From NCBI GenBank assembly GCA_009792885.1, contig WMCF01000003.1:18314297-18378296 (forward strand): a DNA stretch of 64,000 nucleotides, written 5' to 3'. A program made the translations under genes and the position numbers. The stretch is from Eremophila alpestris peregrina (lineage: Eukaryota; Chordata; Aves; Passeriformes; Alaudidae). Positions 51,065 through 62,533 of this stretch are shown one piece after another; position 1 is the first letter of the stretch; the number at the start of each line of letters is the position of its first letter. The notes under the pieces are model-generated. The model saw only the letters and a program-made list of their open reading frames with translations, did no database searches and was not told the DNA's origin.

Positions 51065-51440
51065 TAGTACTGTGGAAAGGGACCTGAGGGTCTGTGACAA
51101 GTTGGATATGAGCCAGCAGTGCCCTGGCAGCCAGGAGGGACAAACTTTTCCTGGGGTGCATCAGGCACAGCATCACCAGCCAGACAAGGGAGGGGATTGT
51201 CCCACTCTGCTCTGCACTGGGGCAGCCTCACCTGGAGTCCTCCGTGTGGCTTTGGATGCTACAATGACAAGAAAGATATTAATCTTGGGATTAATATTGA
51301 TATTAATAATGAGAGAGTGTCCAAACAAGGGCATTGAAGACCTTGAAAAGCCTTGAGGGGAAGCCCTATGAGGAGTGGCTGAGGTCACTTGGTCTGTTCA
51401 TCCTGGAGGAGAGACCTCATTGCAGTCTGCAATGTAACTG
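51065..51440 (+). mobile_element. CR1 LINE fragment
   Basis: Degenerate CR1 ORF2/3' region: GGGACCTGAGGGTCTGTGAC, ATGAGCCAGCAGTGCCCTGG, CTGGGGTGCATCAGGCACAG, and TATGAGGAGTGGCTGAGGTC. It lies 470 nt beyond the gene B stop. Confidence 0.85.
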
Positions 51441-51675
51441 TCTTGTTGGTTTGTCAGGTTTTGGGTTGGTTGGGTGGTTTTTTGTGGGTTTGTGGGATTT
51501 GGGCGTTTTAGCTGTAGTGCTTTTAGAAGGTTAAAGTTGAAAGATTAAACTTAGGTTGAGTTTCTCAGTGTACGTAACAGTAGACTATCTCTAATTTGCA
51601 GCCTCCTGAAACCACCTGTGGTAACATTTAAAATTATTTGGAATGCAGAAGACACAGACTAGAATATGAAATACT

Positions 51676-51800
51676 GTGCCTGATGCATCCCAGGATGCCA
51701 GTGCACACTGCTGGCCCATACTAAGCCTGCTGCTGACCAGCACCCCCAGGTCCCTGTTCTGCAGTGCTGCTCTCCCGCCACTCCTCTCTCAATTTATACT
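51676..51800 (-). mobile_element. CR1 LINE fragment, antisense
   Basis: GATGCATCCCAGGATGCCAG and GACCAGCACCCCCAGGTCCC are the reverse complement of the same CR1 block that is in sense orientation 500 bp upstream. The end is approximate. Confidence 0.7.
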
Positions 51801-54600
51801 TGTCTCTGGAGTATCCTGTGTCTTCCTGAATTGGGTTTACATGGCAAAGTATTGGTAGCAAGGTGTGCTGATGCTGGGGTGGCCTCTCTGGCTGCCAGCT
51901 GCATTTCAAGGCTAATGTGGAGGATTTTATCTCTGATTTCCAAACAAGTAGATAAAGATATTCACAGTGTGCTTGGCTGAGTCGTGTCACTCTGAAACTT
52001 TAAACAGCATCATCAGTCTGGCAGAGGGAGCAGGACAAGGTGTTTCTGCAATGTCAGGCTAGCCAAGGACAACAGTGCTCTGTGCAGCTCTCAATTTTAG
52101 AATACAGAGGAGAAGAATTGTCAGTGAGAGGGAAGGGTGCCTTTGAAATACCTGCCTTGCTCCTTCAAGGGAGCTCTCTGATATAGTCATGCTTTTATTT
52201 CTGTACTGCTGAAAAGTTGTAGCTTTAATAGTGTGGCATGTCCAGGGTAGATTCTTGGGAGATATTTTTTGTATATTGTGAGCAAATTCTGTCTCTCAGC
52301 AATTCTTTAGTTTGCACCTCTCCTTCTGGAATTAAAGTCTGAGAATTGATGCTGTTGTAGTGAGGCTGGACTGATTTTCTTATAACCAGTTCCCTTTCTT
52401 TGCACAGTAAGTGTGCACATCTCAAGTGATGGTTCTTACAGCTACAAGCAGGGCAGATGTCATTTCCTTGCAGAGTATCACTAATGCTTCCAGCTCCAGC
52501 CATTCACAAGCCAGTGGGGAGCTGGATATATCACATGTGGCTCTATGATTGCCTTTTCTTCTAGGATGCCCATCAAATGGATAGGCTTTCTGAATCCACT
52601 GTGGTCATTTAAGAAAATGTCTCATTTTAGACATTTTCTGACGGGCCTGACTCAAGATTCAACAAGTTTGAAGGGGCTTTTTACACCTTTCACATGTGAA
52701 ACCTGAAGAGGAGGTACAGCAGGGAGTGCAATAAATAAGTCTGGAAGGTCCCCTAGAAGAGGTGAAGAAGGCTTGCAAAAAGCTAAACCTGGAGGGATAT
52801 CTAGCTTGAGTGCATCTTTTCCTTTGCAATCCTTGTTTGCAAGTACATGATAAGGCTTTAGCAGAACACTGAGGGACAGTTTTCTGGGTTTTCCCAGTCT
52901 TGCTTGCTAAATGGTCCTACCAGCTTGAACTTCTTTAATAAGTCCATTTTATAACACTGTACAGAGCTATTAAATTGTTTAATGCTGGTGAATTGCTATT
53001 AGGCTGTGGAAGGACAAGTAAAATAGCAAATGAACTTTATGTTGTGCTAGATTATTCATCTGATTTCTTTCCATGGCTTATAAAAGCCAGAAGTACCATA
53101 AGATCATCTTGTTAGACTTGTAAGATGTCAGACTATTACCTGCCATGCAGTTACTGGAACGTCAGTCTTGATTATCTGTGGCTGACCAAAGTCTATATTG
53201 AACAAAAGTGATTCCTCTTCTGTTACAGATATCAGGAATGGCAAAGTCACCATATTTCGTGGAGCTATGTTGTGGTCAATGATCAACTTCCAGCAATGGG
53301 TATGCACTTTGTGTCCAACCGCATTTATTTTGGCCAGAGCCCAAATATTGACACATTACATCTTTTTTTAGTACCTTAAAAGCCATTGGATAACCACTGT
53401 TTTTTTTATTAGGATCAATTTTATAAAATATACCTATTTTACATCACAGTCTCCTTTTTGCCAAACCAGTAGATGCAACCCTTCAAATTCTGATTATAAA
53501 CCCCCCCTTTTTTTGATGTATCCAGCTGTATCCCTGCTCTTGCACTCCCTCCAATTCTTCATTGTCCCTTTATCAAATGCAGACTCCAGTACCCTTCCCA
53601 GTACTGCTACACACTGGGATTTACAATGCTCTGTTACTCTTATATTGTTGCATATAAATGAGTTTCCAGTTTCTCTATATAGAATCCAGTTGTCCTCATT
53701 TGCCTTTAAAGGCTTCTGACAAGTTGTTTGTCTTCCATAAGATGGTCAGTTAGTTTTTTCCACACTCCAGTCTTCCCTTTTGTATGGGGGAGTAAATTGT
53801 AACGTACATTTGGCATAATTATAACTCGCACTCCAGTGTGTTAGATCGTTACCATGGCTAAGCAGGCCAGTCTATCAAGCAGGTCAGACCATTCTTTATG
53901 ATTGCCCTGTCCTTAGTACTACTGCATCAATCTTATTCTGCAAACCTGGCCAGTCAGGGTGCCTTGTTTATTTCCGAAGCACTCATGAAAATGTTCAATA
54001 GAGTTTGAACTCTATTGAACAGTTAAAAATTTCTCAAAAGAAAACTTTTCAGTGATATTTATCACTGAGGACTACTTCTGAAATCATGTAGAAAAAATAT
54101 TCTTTACCCTCCTAATATATACTTTCTTTTCAGTTTTGCATTAAAAAGTCATACTATCTTTGCACAATAGGCTAAAAGAAATGTAATCTTTCAGGATAGA
54201 AGAAAATCTGTTTCTTCATATTGAAAAGCATTATTTCCTACTGACTGGCTTCCAGAGACAGCTCAGGGCTTACCAAAACTGCTCATCACCTTATGGGGAA
54301 CCTCTGGCTAATGCTAACCCCAGAAAGATCTCTTTTCCATGCAGTTACCTTGCATCACCATTTTGCTATGCCATGCACATTTCTGGGAGGACATCCTGTA
54401 ATTGCTTTGACATCCTTTGCAGCCTTATTGCACTCTGGCCATTTAAAGACAGCTTCAGTAACCTGCCTTGCAAGATCAGTGCTTCCATTGGACAGCACAT
54501 GTTTTCATCTCACAGTGGTATCACCTCTACAACATACCTAAAGTAAGGATATTAAAGAAGAATTTCTGTGCATATATATAAGACTTTTGCAAAGTTTAAT

Positions 54601-54657
54601 AAAGAAGGAAAAAGAAAAGGAAAAAGAAGAAAAAGAAATAGAAAAAGAAAAAGAAAG
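54601..54657. repeat. Purine (GAAAA)n tract
   Basis: About 57 nt of nearly pure A/G, from GAAGGAAAAAGAAAAGGAAA onwards, in the B-C spacer. Confidence 0.85.
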
Positions 54658-54873
54658 GTACAATAATATCTCTTTATGAATATCAGCTTCCAACGGCTTT
54701 CCTATCTTTTTTCCCTACTCTTTTATTTCCCAGTTACATGGTTCTTAAGCTCTTTACTGAGCCATATGACTAGGCATTCCATTCACATGCAAGGGAGGTA
54801 GGCTTCTTACTTTTGCCTTCCTGCAAAATCTTTCAGGCATAAATTTTTACTCCAAATCTCCCCTGGTGTTTTT

Positions 54874-54906
54874 ATACACACACACATGCACACACACACA
54901 TATATA
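54874..54906. repeat. CA/TA dinucleotide repeat
   Basis: CA repeat interrupted once by TG and passing into TATATA. Confidence 0.85.
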
Positions 54907-57900
54907 TGGGATTTGATTGGGTGGAACCATCTGCTGCTGCTGCTGTCCAGACAGTAAATTGTACTAGTTAATGACTGTCCTAAGGCCAACTAATTACACA
55001 TCAACAATCTTTTTTTGGCAAAACACTCCCTTGTGTGATGGAGTGCTGTTTTCAGTGTATAATTGCTTTGTGTGCTGAAAGTTATATATAATATAAACAT
55101 GCATACATTAACAAATGCTGTACAGAATGTAAGAAGCGTAAATGTAAAGAATGCATGCAATATGAAATCAGCTCTTCATTTAACACAGGTATTTCTATCA
55201 ACTACTTCAGGGATGATAGACCATTTGACATGCATGACTACCATCCCACATTTTGAGGAATAGCAAGAGAACCCAGGGTGGTAATGTATGATAACTGATT
55301 TTTAATAAGTCAGATATTGTGCTCATTAGGGCAATGGCAGCCAAGGTAAACAAACTACTAGCATATTACTATATGCCCCTTGCTACTTCTTAAAAATTGG
55401 CACGATATTAATATTCTTTCTGTAGTTCTTCAGTATAGCAAGAATTAAAATAGCTGAACCATAGGTAGTCAAGAATCCTAGACTATGTTTTAGAAACTAA
55501 TTGGTAAGAATGATCTCTGTTCTGTCTTATTACATGTTGTATGACTATGTGGTCATTTTCATTATTCATTGATGAAACATATAAAGTGTCTTCTTTTAAA
55601 ATACAGAATACAAGTGGTTTATTATAATTCCTGATTTAGCTGCATAATTAGTAATTATTTTGCTTTTTATTGAAGTAATGAGCCCAAACCTTGATACCAT
55701 TTTGCTTTCTCCTCATAAACATTTCCTTTTTATTTGCTCGTGCGAGCTTATTGTCTTGGACTTGTGGAAATGCAGCAAATAATTCATTTTCCTTTCATGT
55801 CATATCTGTGCAATGTGATCTGAGTAGGTTTTAGCAGTTACATCACACAGGGTCAAAATATCAGACCCATGTGAGAGTTTATGCAAGAGCTGTTTAGACA
55901 GGTTTCCACATGCTGTAGTAACGTGTAGCTCCCTTGCATTTATTATAATGGATATTCAGCAATGTTTGCCACTAAGAATTCTTTAATCTGTGTGTTCTTG
56001 ACCTGACCTAAGCGTCATTACTGACTTTGATGTCTGTGAGTTTTAGCACAGTATAATGTTGCAATGGTGCTTTAATTTAGCATGTAATAGGATGTACTAA
56101 CATAGTTGCCTATCTCGATCTCCCGGAGAATGTTTCTTTCCTTACGCATTTCTGAAACACTTCCTTAAGATGTTTTGCAATGGCTTCTTTAAAGCCTTTC
56201 CATACAGAGCTGTCGACATCGTTTAATCTTTGTGATCAGCCCTTTTGTGAGTAAGTGGCCACACTAGATTCCTGCACAGGTTTGTATTTTGTTCAGCTGG
56301 AGCATGTGGAATGATGGTGAGACTCTTTGCTTACTCCCAAATTCTCCCTTACTGGGATCCACAGAAGACTGTGAAGCCTTTTGGGGTCCCCAAGAAATGG
56401 CACTGTGTTGTTAACACCCATGTGGAGTCATGTATGTAGCTGAGACCCCATCCCATGGGCAGCTGGCATGCGGCACGTGTGATAGCCCAGATGGAACAAA
56501 GCTTTGACTCCTGACAGAGCCTGGGCTTGTTAAGCAAACCTGCTTACATGACCTACCAGGTGCCCTGGAAAGGCTATCACTCCATCTTCCCAGTGACAAC
56601 ATGCTGCATGTGTGGCAAGACTGGCTGCCATGCGCACCAGTTCAGATTGCGCAATGAATGATCCGGGCTTCAGCACACAGGGGAGATACTGGATGCAGGA
56701 GCTTCTGCAACAGCCTGGCCTTTCTCATACAAGGAAGAGGCACAAGGAATTTCAGCACCGCAAGATGAGCTGGAGTGAGTACATCACCTAACCCTGTGCT
56801 GCTTCCTTTTCCTCTTCAGCTGGAAAATGGGATGGGAGATGCCCACAGTGGCTGGCAGCCTTTCCTTATCTGGGTATGCCTTCCTTAAGTATGTCCTCTT
56901 CCCACAGCTTGTGTTTTCTCACTTCAGATGTGGGCTGTGGTCTTACAATACACTGTTCTATTATCTTTTATAACATAGAAAATGACAGAAAAATGAAGAA
57001 TTTCATTATACCAAACCCTGAGGCATTGCCCTGTTGAAAAAAGCAGTCTCCTGATATGTGCTGAAACGTGCTGGCTGTACATCTCTTGGCTGGAAAGGCA
57101 ACGCACTCAGAAAGGTGCAGTGGCCACTTTTACGCTGAGGAGGTAAAAGAGACCCTGCTTAACAAGGGGAAGGCTTGGAGGAGCTGCCAGAATCAGGGCT
57201 GAATCTGTCACCTGCATTGGGGCCCTCTTGATCTTGCCTGAGACTCTCAAATAACAGTTCTCATGGGAAATTTTTCTCCCTATAGTCAGGAAATGCACTC
57301 TGGTAACCAACAGATTTATACTTTAACTAGTTTTTTGTAATGTATTTTATCCCTTGGAGCTAACTGCAATGAACACTGAAAATTTAAAGCTGATGATAGC
57401 ATATATGATGTCACATAATTTAGACAAGGATAGAAAACTCAAAGTCATAGCTCTCCAGCACTTGCTGATTTTATTAGGATAGCAAGATACCATAAATCTA
57501 TTATAGCTTGAAAGGTTTAGAGGCCAGTTATTTCTGGATAAGTTGCTTTAGCAGTCCCAATGTCTTTTAGTATTTGATGGGATTCTACAGTGATGCTGGC
57601 AAGAACAAGAGTACTCAAGGCAGGGTGTGCCTTACAAAGAAAGACTAATTTAGGAAATTGATATATGAGCTCCGTAATAAAGAGGTATTGCATTTATTCA
57701 TATGCACAGGTCTTCTATGAGTCAAATCAGAAGAGCGATTATGTGCTGTGAAAGAATAAACAGATCATATTACCCTGCAAATATGAGGTACTATCAGTAT
57801 TTGTCCAGGACATTAAGCACTTCTTGGAGAGTTTCTCAAATATTTTCTGAATACACTTTTTTCCTGAGTTCTGAGTAGCATATATGTAACAATAAATATC

Positions 57901-58049
57901 TGTACTCCCTATTTGTCATGAGGAGGAGCATACAGAGACCTTTTAAAAGCAATTTAATATTTCTAGTGGATAGAAATATTCCTTTTTCTGCTCATTTTAC
58001 CTTATGGTCCAAATTCTCTTGGGCCATTTAATTTTTCTATCCTAATGCC

Positions 58050-58143
58050 TTCATGGTTTAGTGGTAGACTTGGCAGTGTTAGATTAACAGTTGGTCTCAA
58101 TGGTCTTAGAGGTTTTTTCCAACCTTAAAAGATTCTATTAATC
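58050..58143 (+). mobile_element. CR1 LINE 3' end
   Basis: CATGGTTTAGTGGTAGACTT, GGTCTCAATGGTCTTAGAGG and TTTTTTCCAACCTTAAAAGA form the typical CR1 tail before a degenerate ATTCTAT repeat. Confidence 0.88.
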
Positions 58144-59756
58144 TATATTTGAATCACAGATAAATATGTTTATGTATACCTTTCTCATCTGACATATGTA
58201 TTTCTCTTGTTTAAGTAAAGACAAATGGGTCACCAGAAGCAACTATGTGGATCAGGAACAGTTTCAGTCATTGCCGTATTAAAGCCTGTTTCTTGTGAGT
58301 GATATTCAGCTCTCATTGTTATGATCTCATTGTTATGATCTCTCAATTTCTGACTTGGACTTCAACATTTTTGCTTTTATTTAGATGGGCCATGTAATAA
58401 TATTTTCAGTGCCTGAAGCATCACACTGATGCACATTAGTTGCATTTACCTGTATCCCTGAATAGAACATGGCTGTTTCTACTGAAGATAGTAATTAGGA
58501 ATAAACCAGAAGGGCTTTCAGTGCAGCTCCCTTTCTCCTTTGTTCAGAAAGGTGCTCTAAAAAATCTGAGAGAAATGTGTGCTGAAGCACCTGGTATCAA
58601 AGCCCATGGTGTAGGGATGAGACATAAGTGTCTGTAGGCTGCAGAGAAGCTATAAAAGGATGGGAAAGAGCCTGAAGTTATCAATCATGAAGAATGATTG
58701 ACAACAGTAGAAAGAAAATGCAAAATATATCTGATCTTTTATTTGTCCTTAGCAGTCACTTTAATAAATCTTTTAATAATTAAATCTGATCCAACCCATA
58801 TCTTTGAGCATTAATGTTGAATTCCTAACTCAGTTCTGGTTGTAGTTTTAGAATGTGTTTATTATAGTCTTAGACACCATCAGACTAGTCAGGGGGAAAA
58901 AAATCATTGCAGAAAAAAATCTTAAATGAAAATTGTTTCAAGGCAAAGCAACTTTGGGTGAACTGCATCTCTCCACTAGCTCATCTGCTGGCAGACAGAC
59001 CCCAAAATTGCCACAAGTGTGGTATCTTGGGACAGCCCAGCAAAGTTTCTGTGTTCCTTGAGCTGCACTAAATATATCATCCCACAAGTCAGGAGTGCAT
59101 TTCCTCAGAGAATTGTTGCAGCCCTCTCCTGTCAGTCATTCCCTCTGACATTTCCCATTTGTCCCAAACTTGTCTCAGATGCTTATAAAGTTGCAGCTGA
59201 ACTTCTGCAAGTTGCAGCCTGGGGTTTCACAGAAACCCAGCTTGATATTGCTCCCTTAATGCACGTGGACATGAGCTACCACTGCACAGCCTGTGCTTTA
59301 TGGTCAGCAGTCCCAAGTCAAGGCTGCCTGCTTCACCACCACGGGGGCCTTTGGTGATCCTGAATCTGAATATGGCTGGAAGCTTGTACCAGAACCAGCC
59401 ACATTGAATTTTGTATTCTCTGCCACCTTGGTAATCGCAGAACCTCTTCTTTGTTAATTGGATGGATACCAGTGAGGGTTTTTCATTTATATGCTAATAG
59501 AGATTTTGCCCAAGGTTATTTTGTAGCTTCACATTGCAACAAGGTGAATCATGTGCCAACAACAAAACCAGGTTCCTCAATGTCAGATTCCCTCAGCATC
59601 AGTAACTTTGGAAACAAGTGGCTAAAGAGGACATACTGATTACCCAGGGTGGGATTCCTCTCTGCTACCTTCTGGCATTTGGAAGTTAGGTGTGGACATT
59701 TAGACTTCTCCAGAAGAATCCAGTTCAGAGGTGTTTGGTCACTACTTGCAGTTGCC

Positions 59757-59761
<5 letters not shown>

Positions 59762-59800
<39 letters not shown>
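59762..59800 (-). repeat. 39-T homopolymer
   Basis: An unbroken T run, by far the longest homopolymer in the window. It could be the poly(A) tail of a minus-strand retrocopy, but the following sequence is not recognised. Confidence 0.85.
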
Positions 59801-59801
<1 letters not shown>

Positions 59802-61939
59802 TCCACTTAATACAGAGAAAACACAACCAGCTTCTGCTACGAATTGAACTTGCAGATGACTTGGTGGTCAAGTGTATCCTAAGTGCACACCTTGTGAAAA
59901 GGATTTTCCTTTTGCCTCAAAAGGAATAGTGCTTCATAGCAAAAAGCAATTTTGAACTTTGAACTAATTTAGGAAATTCAATACCAGTGCCAGCTTTGAG
60001 TCAAAGGTATCTTTGGCTACCTCTGACCTGAGCTTAAAGAACATGCATTTCCTATAGGGAAGGCTTGAGTCAGGAAAGAAAAGTTAATTGCAAAACAACA
60101 AGCAACTCTTAGTCAGATTCCTAAGAGATGCTGAAGGCTTCTTCCCCCACCTCATTTCCTTTTGAACAGGATCTCATGCAAAAACCTCACACCCATTAGC
60201 TTCCATACATTTCAGAAACAAGACCTCTATCTGACAACCTTTGTGTGGCTCAATTACAAAGAAGTTGTAACAAATGTTCTCATTCCTCGATCGTGGTACT
60301 GAAACTCTTCTAGGCACTTCAACCAGGGAAACAGGTAGGTTGTGGCAGAAGAAAGAGAAAATGTGTGTGCTTTTGTGTATACAGTTACCTTTGTCTAAAC
60401 TGTTTCTTGTCACCATTCTCACAGAAAAAACAAGATTCTAATTTATTTTTTTTTTCACAAAAACGCAGACTCTCATATTAAGTAAAGCATCAGCCAAGGA
60501 ATGGGAAAGACTTGCGACTCTCCCTAATGTATTGCTGATCTAATGGATTGATGATCTAATTCTGGCTTCAGTTAAGCAGTTCCAGAAGGTTTCAGTACAA
60601 TGAAGGTGAGAAAAGAAGTTAAAAGCAAACTTTCCACTTGCATTTTGTGATAAAATAAATGTGCTTATTTCAAAAAGAAACACACACATACACACAAACA
60701 AAAAAGAAAACATAGATATAAAATTAAGTCTAAGAAATCAAACTTTTAGAAGGATGGAATATTCCGTGTAAGATGATCAGATTGTCTTAACTTGTTCTTC
60801 TTGTAAGAACAACTCATATTGATTCCTCTGTTCACATAAGAAAAGTATGTAATGAGACTTCAAGAAGTCATTGGGTTTGTGTCTGGTTTCTGTTAGTCAA
60901 GGTCCCAGTGCAAAACTCACAGCCACAGTCAGAGTGGCAGTGATTTCACACATATACCCATCTCTAAGAGGAAGCAGGATGCTTTGTCATCCTATTAATC
61001 TCAGGTTCTTTCCTAAGCACTACTTTTAATCATTCAGGAGGACTTTTAATGCAAATGTGTGTGTGTCTAATAATGCTTGCATAATGTCCTAGAAAATGTA
61101 ATCACTGATCTTCCTAGAGGTGTGCTAACACTTGCAAATGCCCATTAGATTAAAAAAACTCCAACAAAAAAAGAAAGTTGGCTCAGTCCATTAATCTGTT
61201 GACGGCATTCAGCCAGATGACAATTTCAATACAGTTGCTAAGAAGTCTGGACCATTTTTGCATCAGAAATTGATATTGTTATTTGTGGAAACATTTAATG
61301 ATTTTTCAAGGTGAAATGTTTGTATCTCATTTAAATTTGTTAAGCTGCATGCTGTATTAAATGTGAAGCCCAGAAATAAGAAAGACATTTCAATTGGAAA
61401 AATCACACAATGGGATTTAGGGAGCAGAGAAATGTTGCTTATCATGCCTTCTTTAATTTCTTTTGAGATAGAACACTACTAGAAAAATGACAGTGTACAT
61501 AGAAATTATGATGCAACAGCACTGTTCAAGGAAAAATGTTCCTTCAAAAGAATTCGTATTGTCTTCATATGTAAATGTCCTCGTTTTAATGATCATCTCC
61601 ATAGCTGTTTTTAAATTTATTTTTTTGTTATGGATGTAATCATGTATGGAATTCAGGTGTTTGCATGTAGAAAATATGTTGATGAGTTTATTAGGCTATT
61701 ATTATCCTCCCTTTTAGAAGATCAGTGTAAGGTTATCTTGCATAAATGATCTCTATCATATCATCAGTCAGGTTACAGCTGCTACTGCATTTCCTTGAGC
61801 TCCAGGTGAAAACAATTTGGTCCCTCAGCAGGCTCTGCTCAGCCACAAGACCTGCAGATATGAACACTCACACCTTAGAGCAGCTGCTCTTTGGACAAAT
61901 AATGTGGGTGGGAAATTTCCCTGTTTCAGAAATCATGGA

Positions 61940-61972
61940 GGGGTGGAGCTCTGACTCAGTGCAATAAAACAC
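61940..61972 (+). promoter_or_regulatory. Gene C core promoter: AP-1 site plus TATA-like box
   Basis: GGGGTGGAGCTCTGACTCAG contains TGACTCA (61952-61958), followed by CAATAAAA (61962-61969). It aligns base by base with the gene B promoter with few differences. The ATG is about 130 nt downstream. Confidence 0.65.
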
Positions 61973-62078
61973 CTGTTCAGCAACTTCTGAGACTTCTTCA
62001 AGATTGTAAATTTGTTTCAGAAGGCACTGGCACCTGTGGAGCCTAGAACTAGGGTGCCATTCACAGCAGCTGCTTTTA

Positions 62079-62084
62079 ATGTAG
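62079..62084 (+). promoter_or_regulatory. Start-stop mini-uORF in gene C leader
   Basis: ATGTAG ends 11 nt before the main ATG at 62096. It is the only upstream ATG in the predicted leader; gene B has ATGTGA in its leader. Confidence 0.5.
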
Positions 62085-62095
62085 CAGCGATCTCG

Positions 62096-62122
62096 ATGGC
62101 ATCAGCCTCTGCCTTAACTCAG
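62096..62122 (+). CDS. PLA2G4E: Gene C exon 1 (start)
   Basis: Nine codons, MASASALTQ, ending CAG|gtaagt. The frame is open upstream to about 62012 without any ATG, so this ATG is the first usable start. Confidence 0.7.
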
Positions 62123-62533
62123 GTAAGTGGAAAACAGAGCGACCCTGGCAGGAGTCTCGAGTTTGGATTCAGATTTGCCCCTGAACTACAACAGGTCAAG
62201 ACCACTGTTATCTATAGGACATAAATTTTCAGGAAAAAAAGATTGTCATTTCCTGCATATTTTTAGTTACCAGGACTGGACTCAGAATCTGTCCATATAG
62301 CACAGAACTGGTACGTTCATTTTATTCACCACAATGAGGAGGTGCAAATTGCCTGTTCCACATTGGAATGCTACTGTGGGGAATTGAAATAGGTAAAAAA
62401 AATTGATCTGTACTGTCTTTTTAATCCCGTATTCTTCTTCCCTCAGCAGGATTCAAGCAGAAAATCAAGCTCCTTGGAAAATGAAGAAAGAAAATGGATG
62501 ATGCACTATGTAGCCCCAACTGATGATGCTAAG
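62096..62533 (+). CDS. PLA2G4E: Gene C: 5' end of a third cPLA2 epsilon-like gene (exons 1-2, runs off window)
   Basis: Two exons joined, 62096-62122 and 62450-62533, giving 37 codons in phase 0. Neither has a recognisable domain; the call rests on architecture. Exon lengths (27 and 84 nt), phases, the Gln-CAG|gtaag end of exon 1 and the AAG|gtacc end of exon 2 all equal gene B, and the upstream promoter block matches. The C2-domain exon starting with ESSPCYLLTV is not present before 64000, so the rest must lie to the right. The start context is weak at -3 (T) but has G at +4. Confidence 0.72.
62450..62533 (+). CDS. PLA2G4E: Gene C exon 2: variable N-terminal segment
   Basis: 84 nt, encoding DSSRKSSSLENEERKWMMHY and then VAPTDDAK before gtacca. 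Serine- and charge-rich. The acceptor is a tandem CAGCAG: the second AG gives 84 nt as in gene B, the first adds one Gln. Confidence 0.7.

Larger units (their letters stand above)
50595..61939. other. 11-kb spacer between genes B and C
   Basis: It holds the gene B 3' UTR, CR1 pieces (51065-51440 sense, about 51676-51800 antisense, 58050-58143 sense), a purine-rich GAAAA tract (54601-54657), CA/TA repeats (54874-54906) and a 39-T run (59762-59800). I recognise no coding exon with cPLA2 similarity here and no RNA gene. Confidence 0.6.

Noticed and set aside
53229..53300. Exon-like 72-nt block between GTTACAG and GTATGC in the B-C spacer, open in one frame
   Set aside because: Not similar to any cPLA2 exon and isolated by kilobases; chance splice-like sites are expected.
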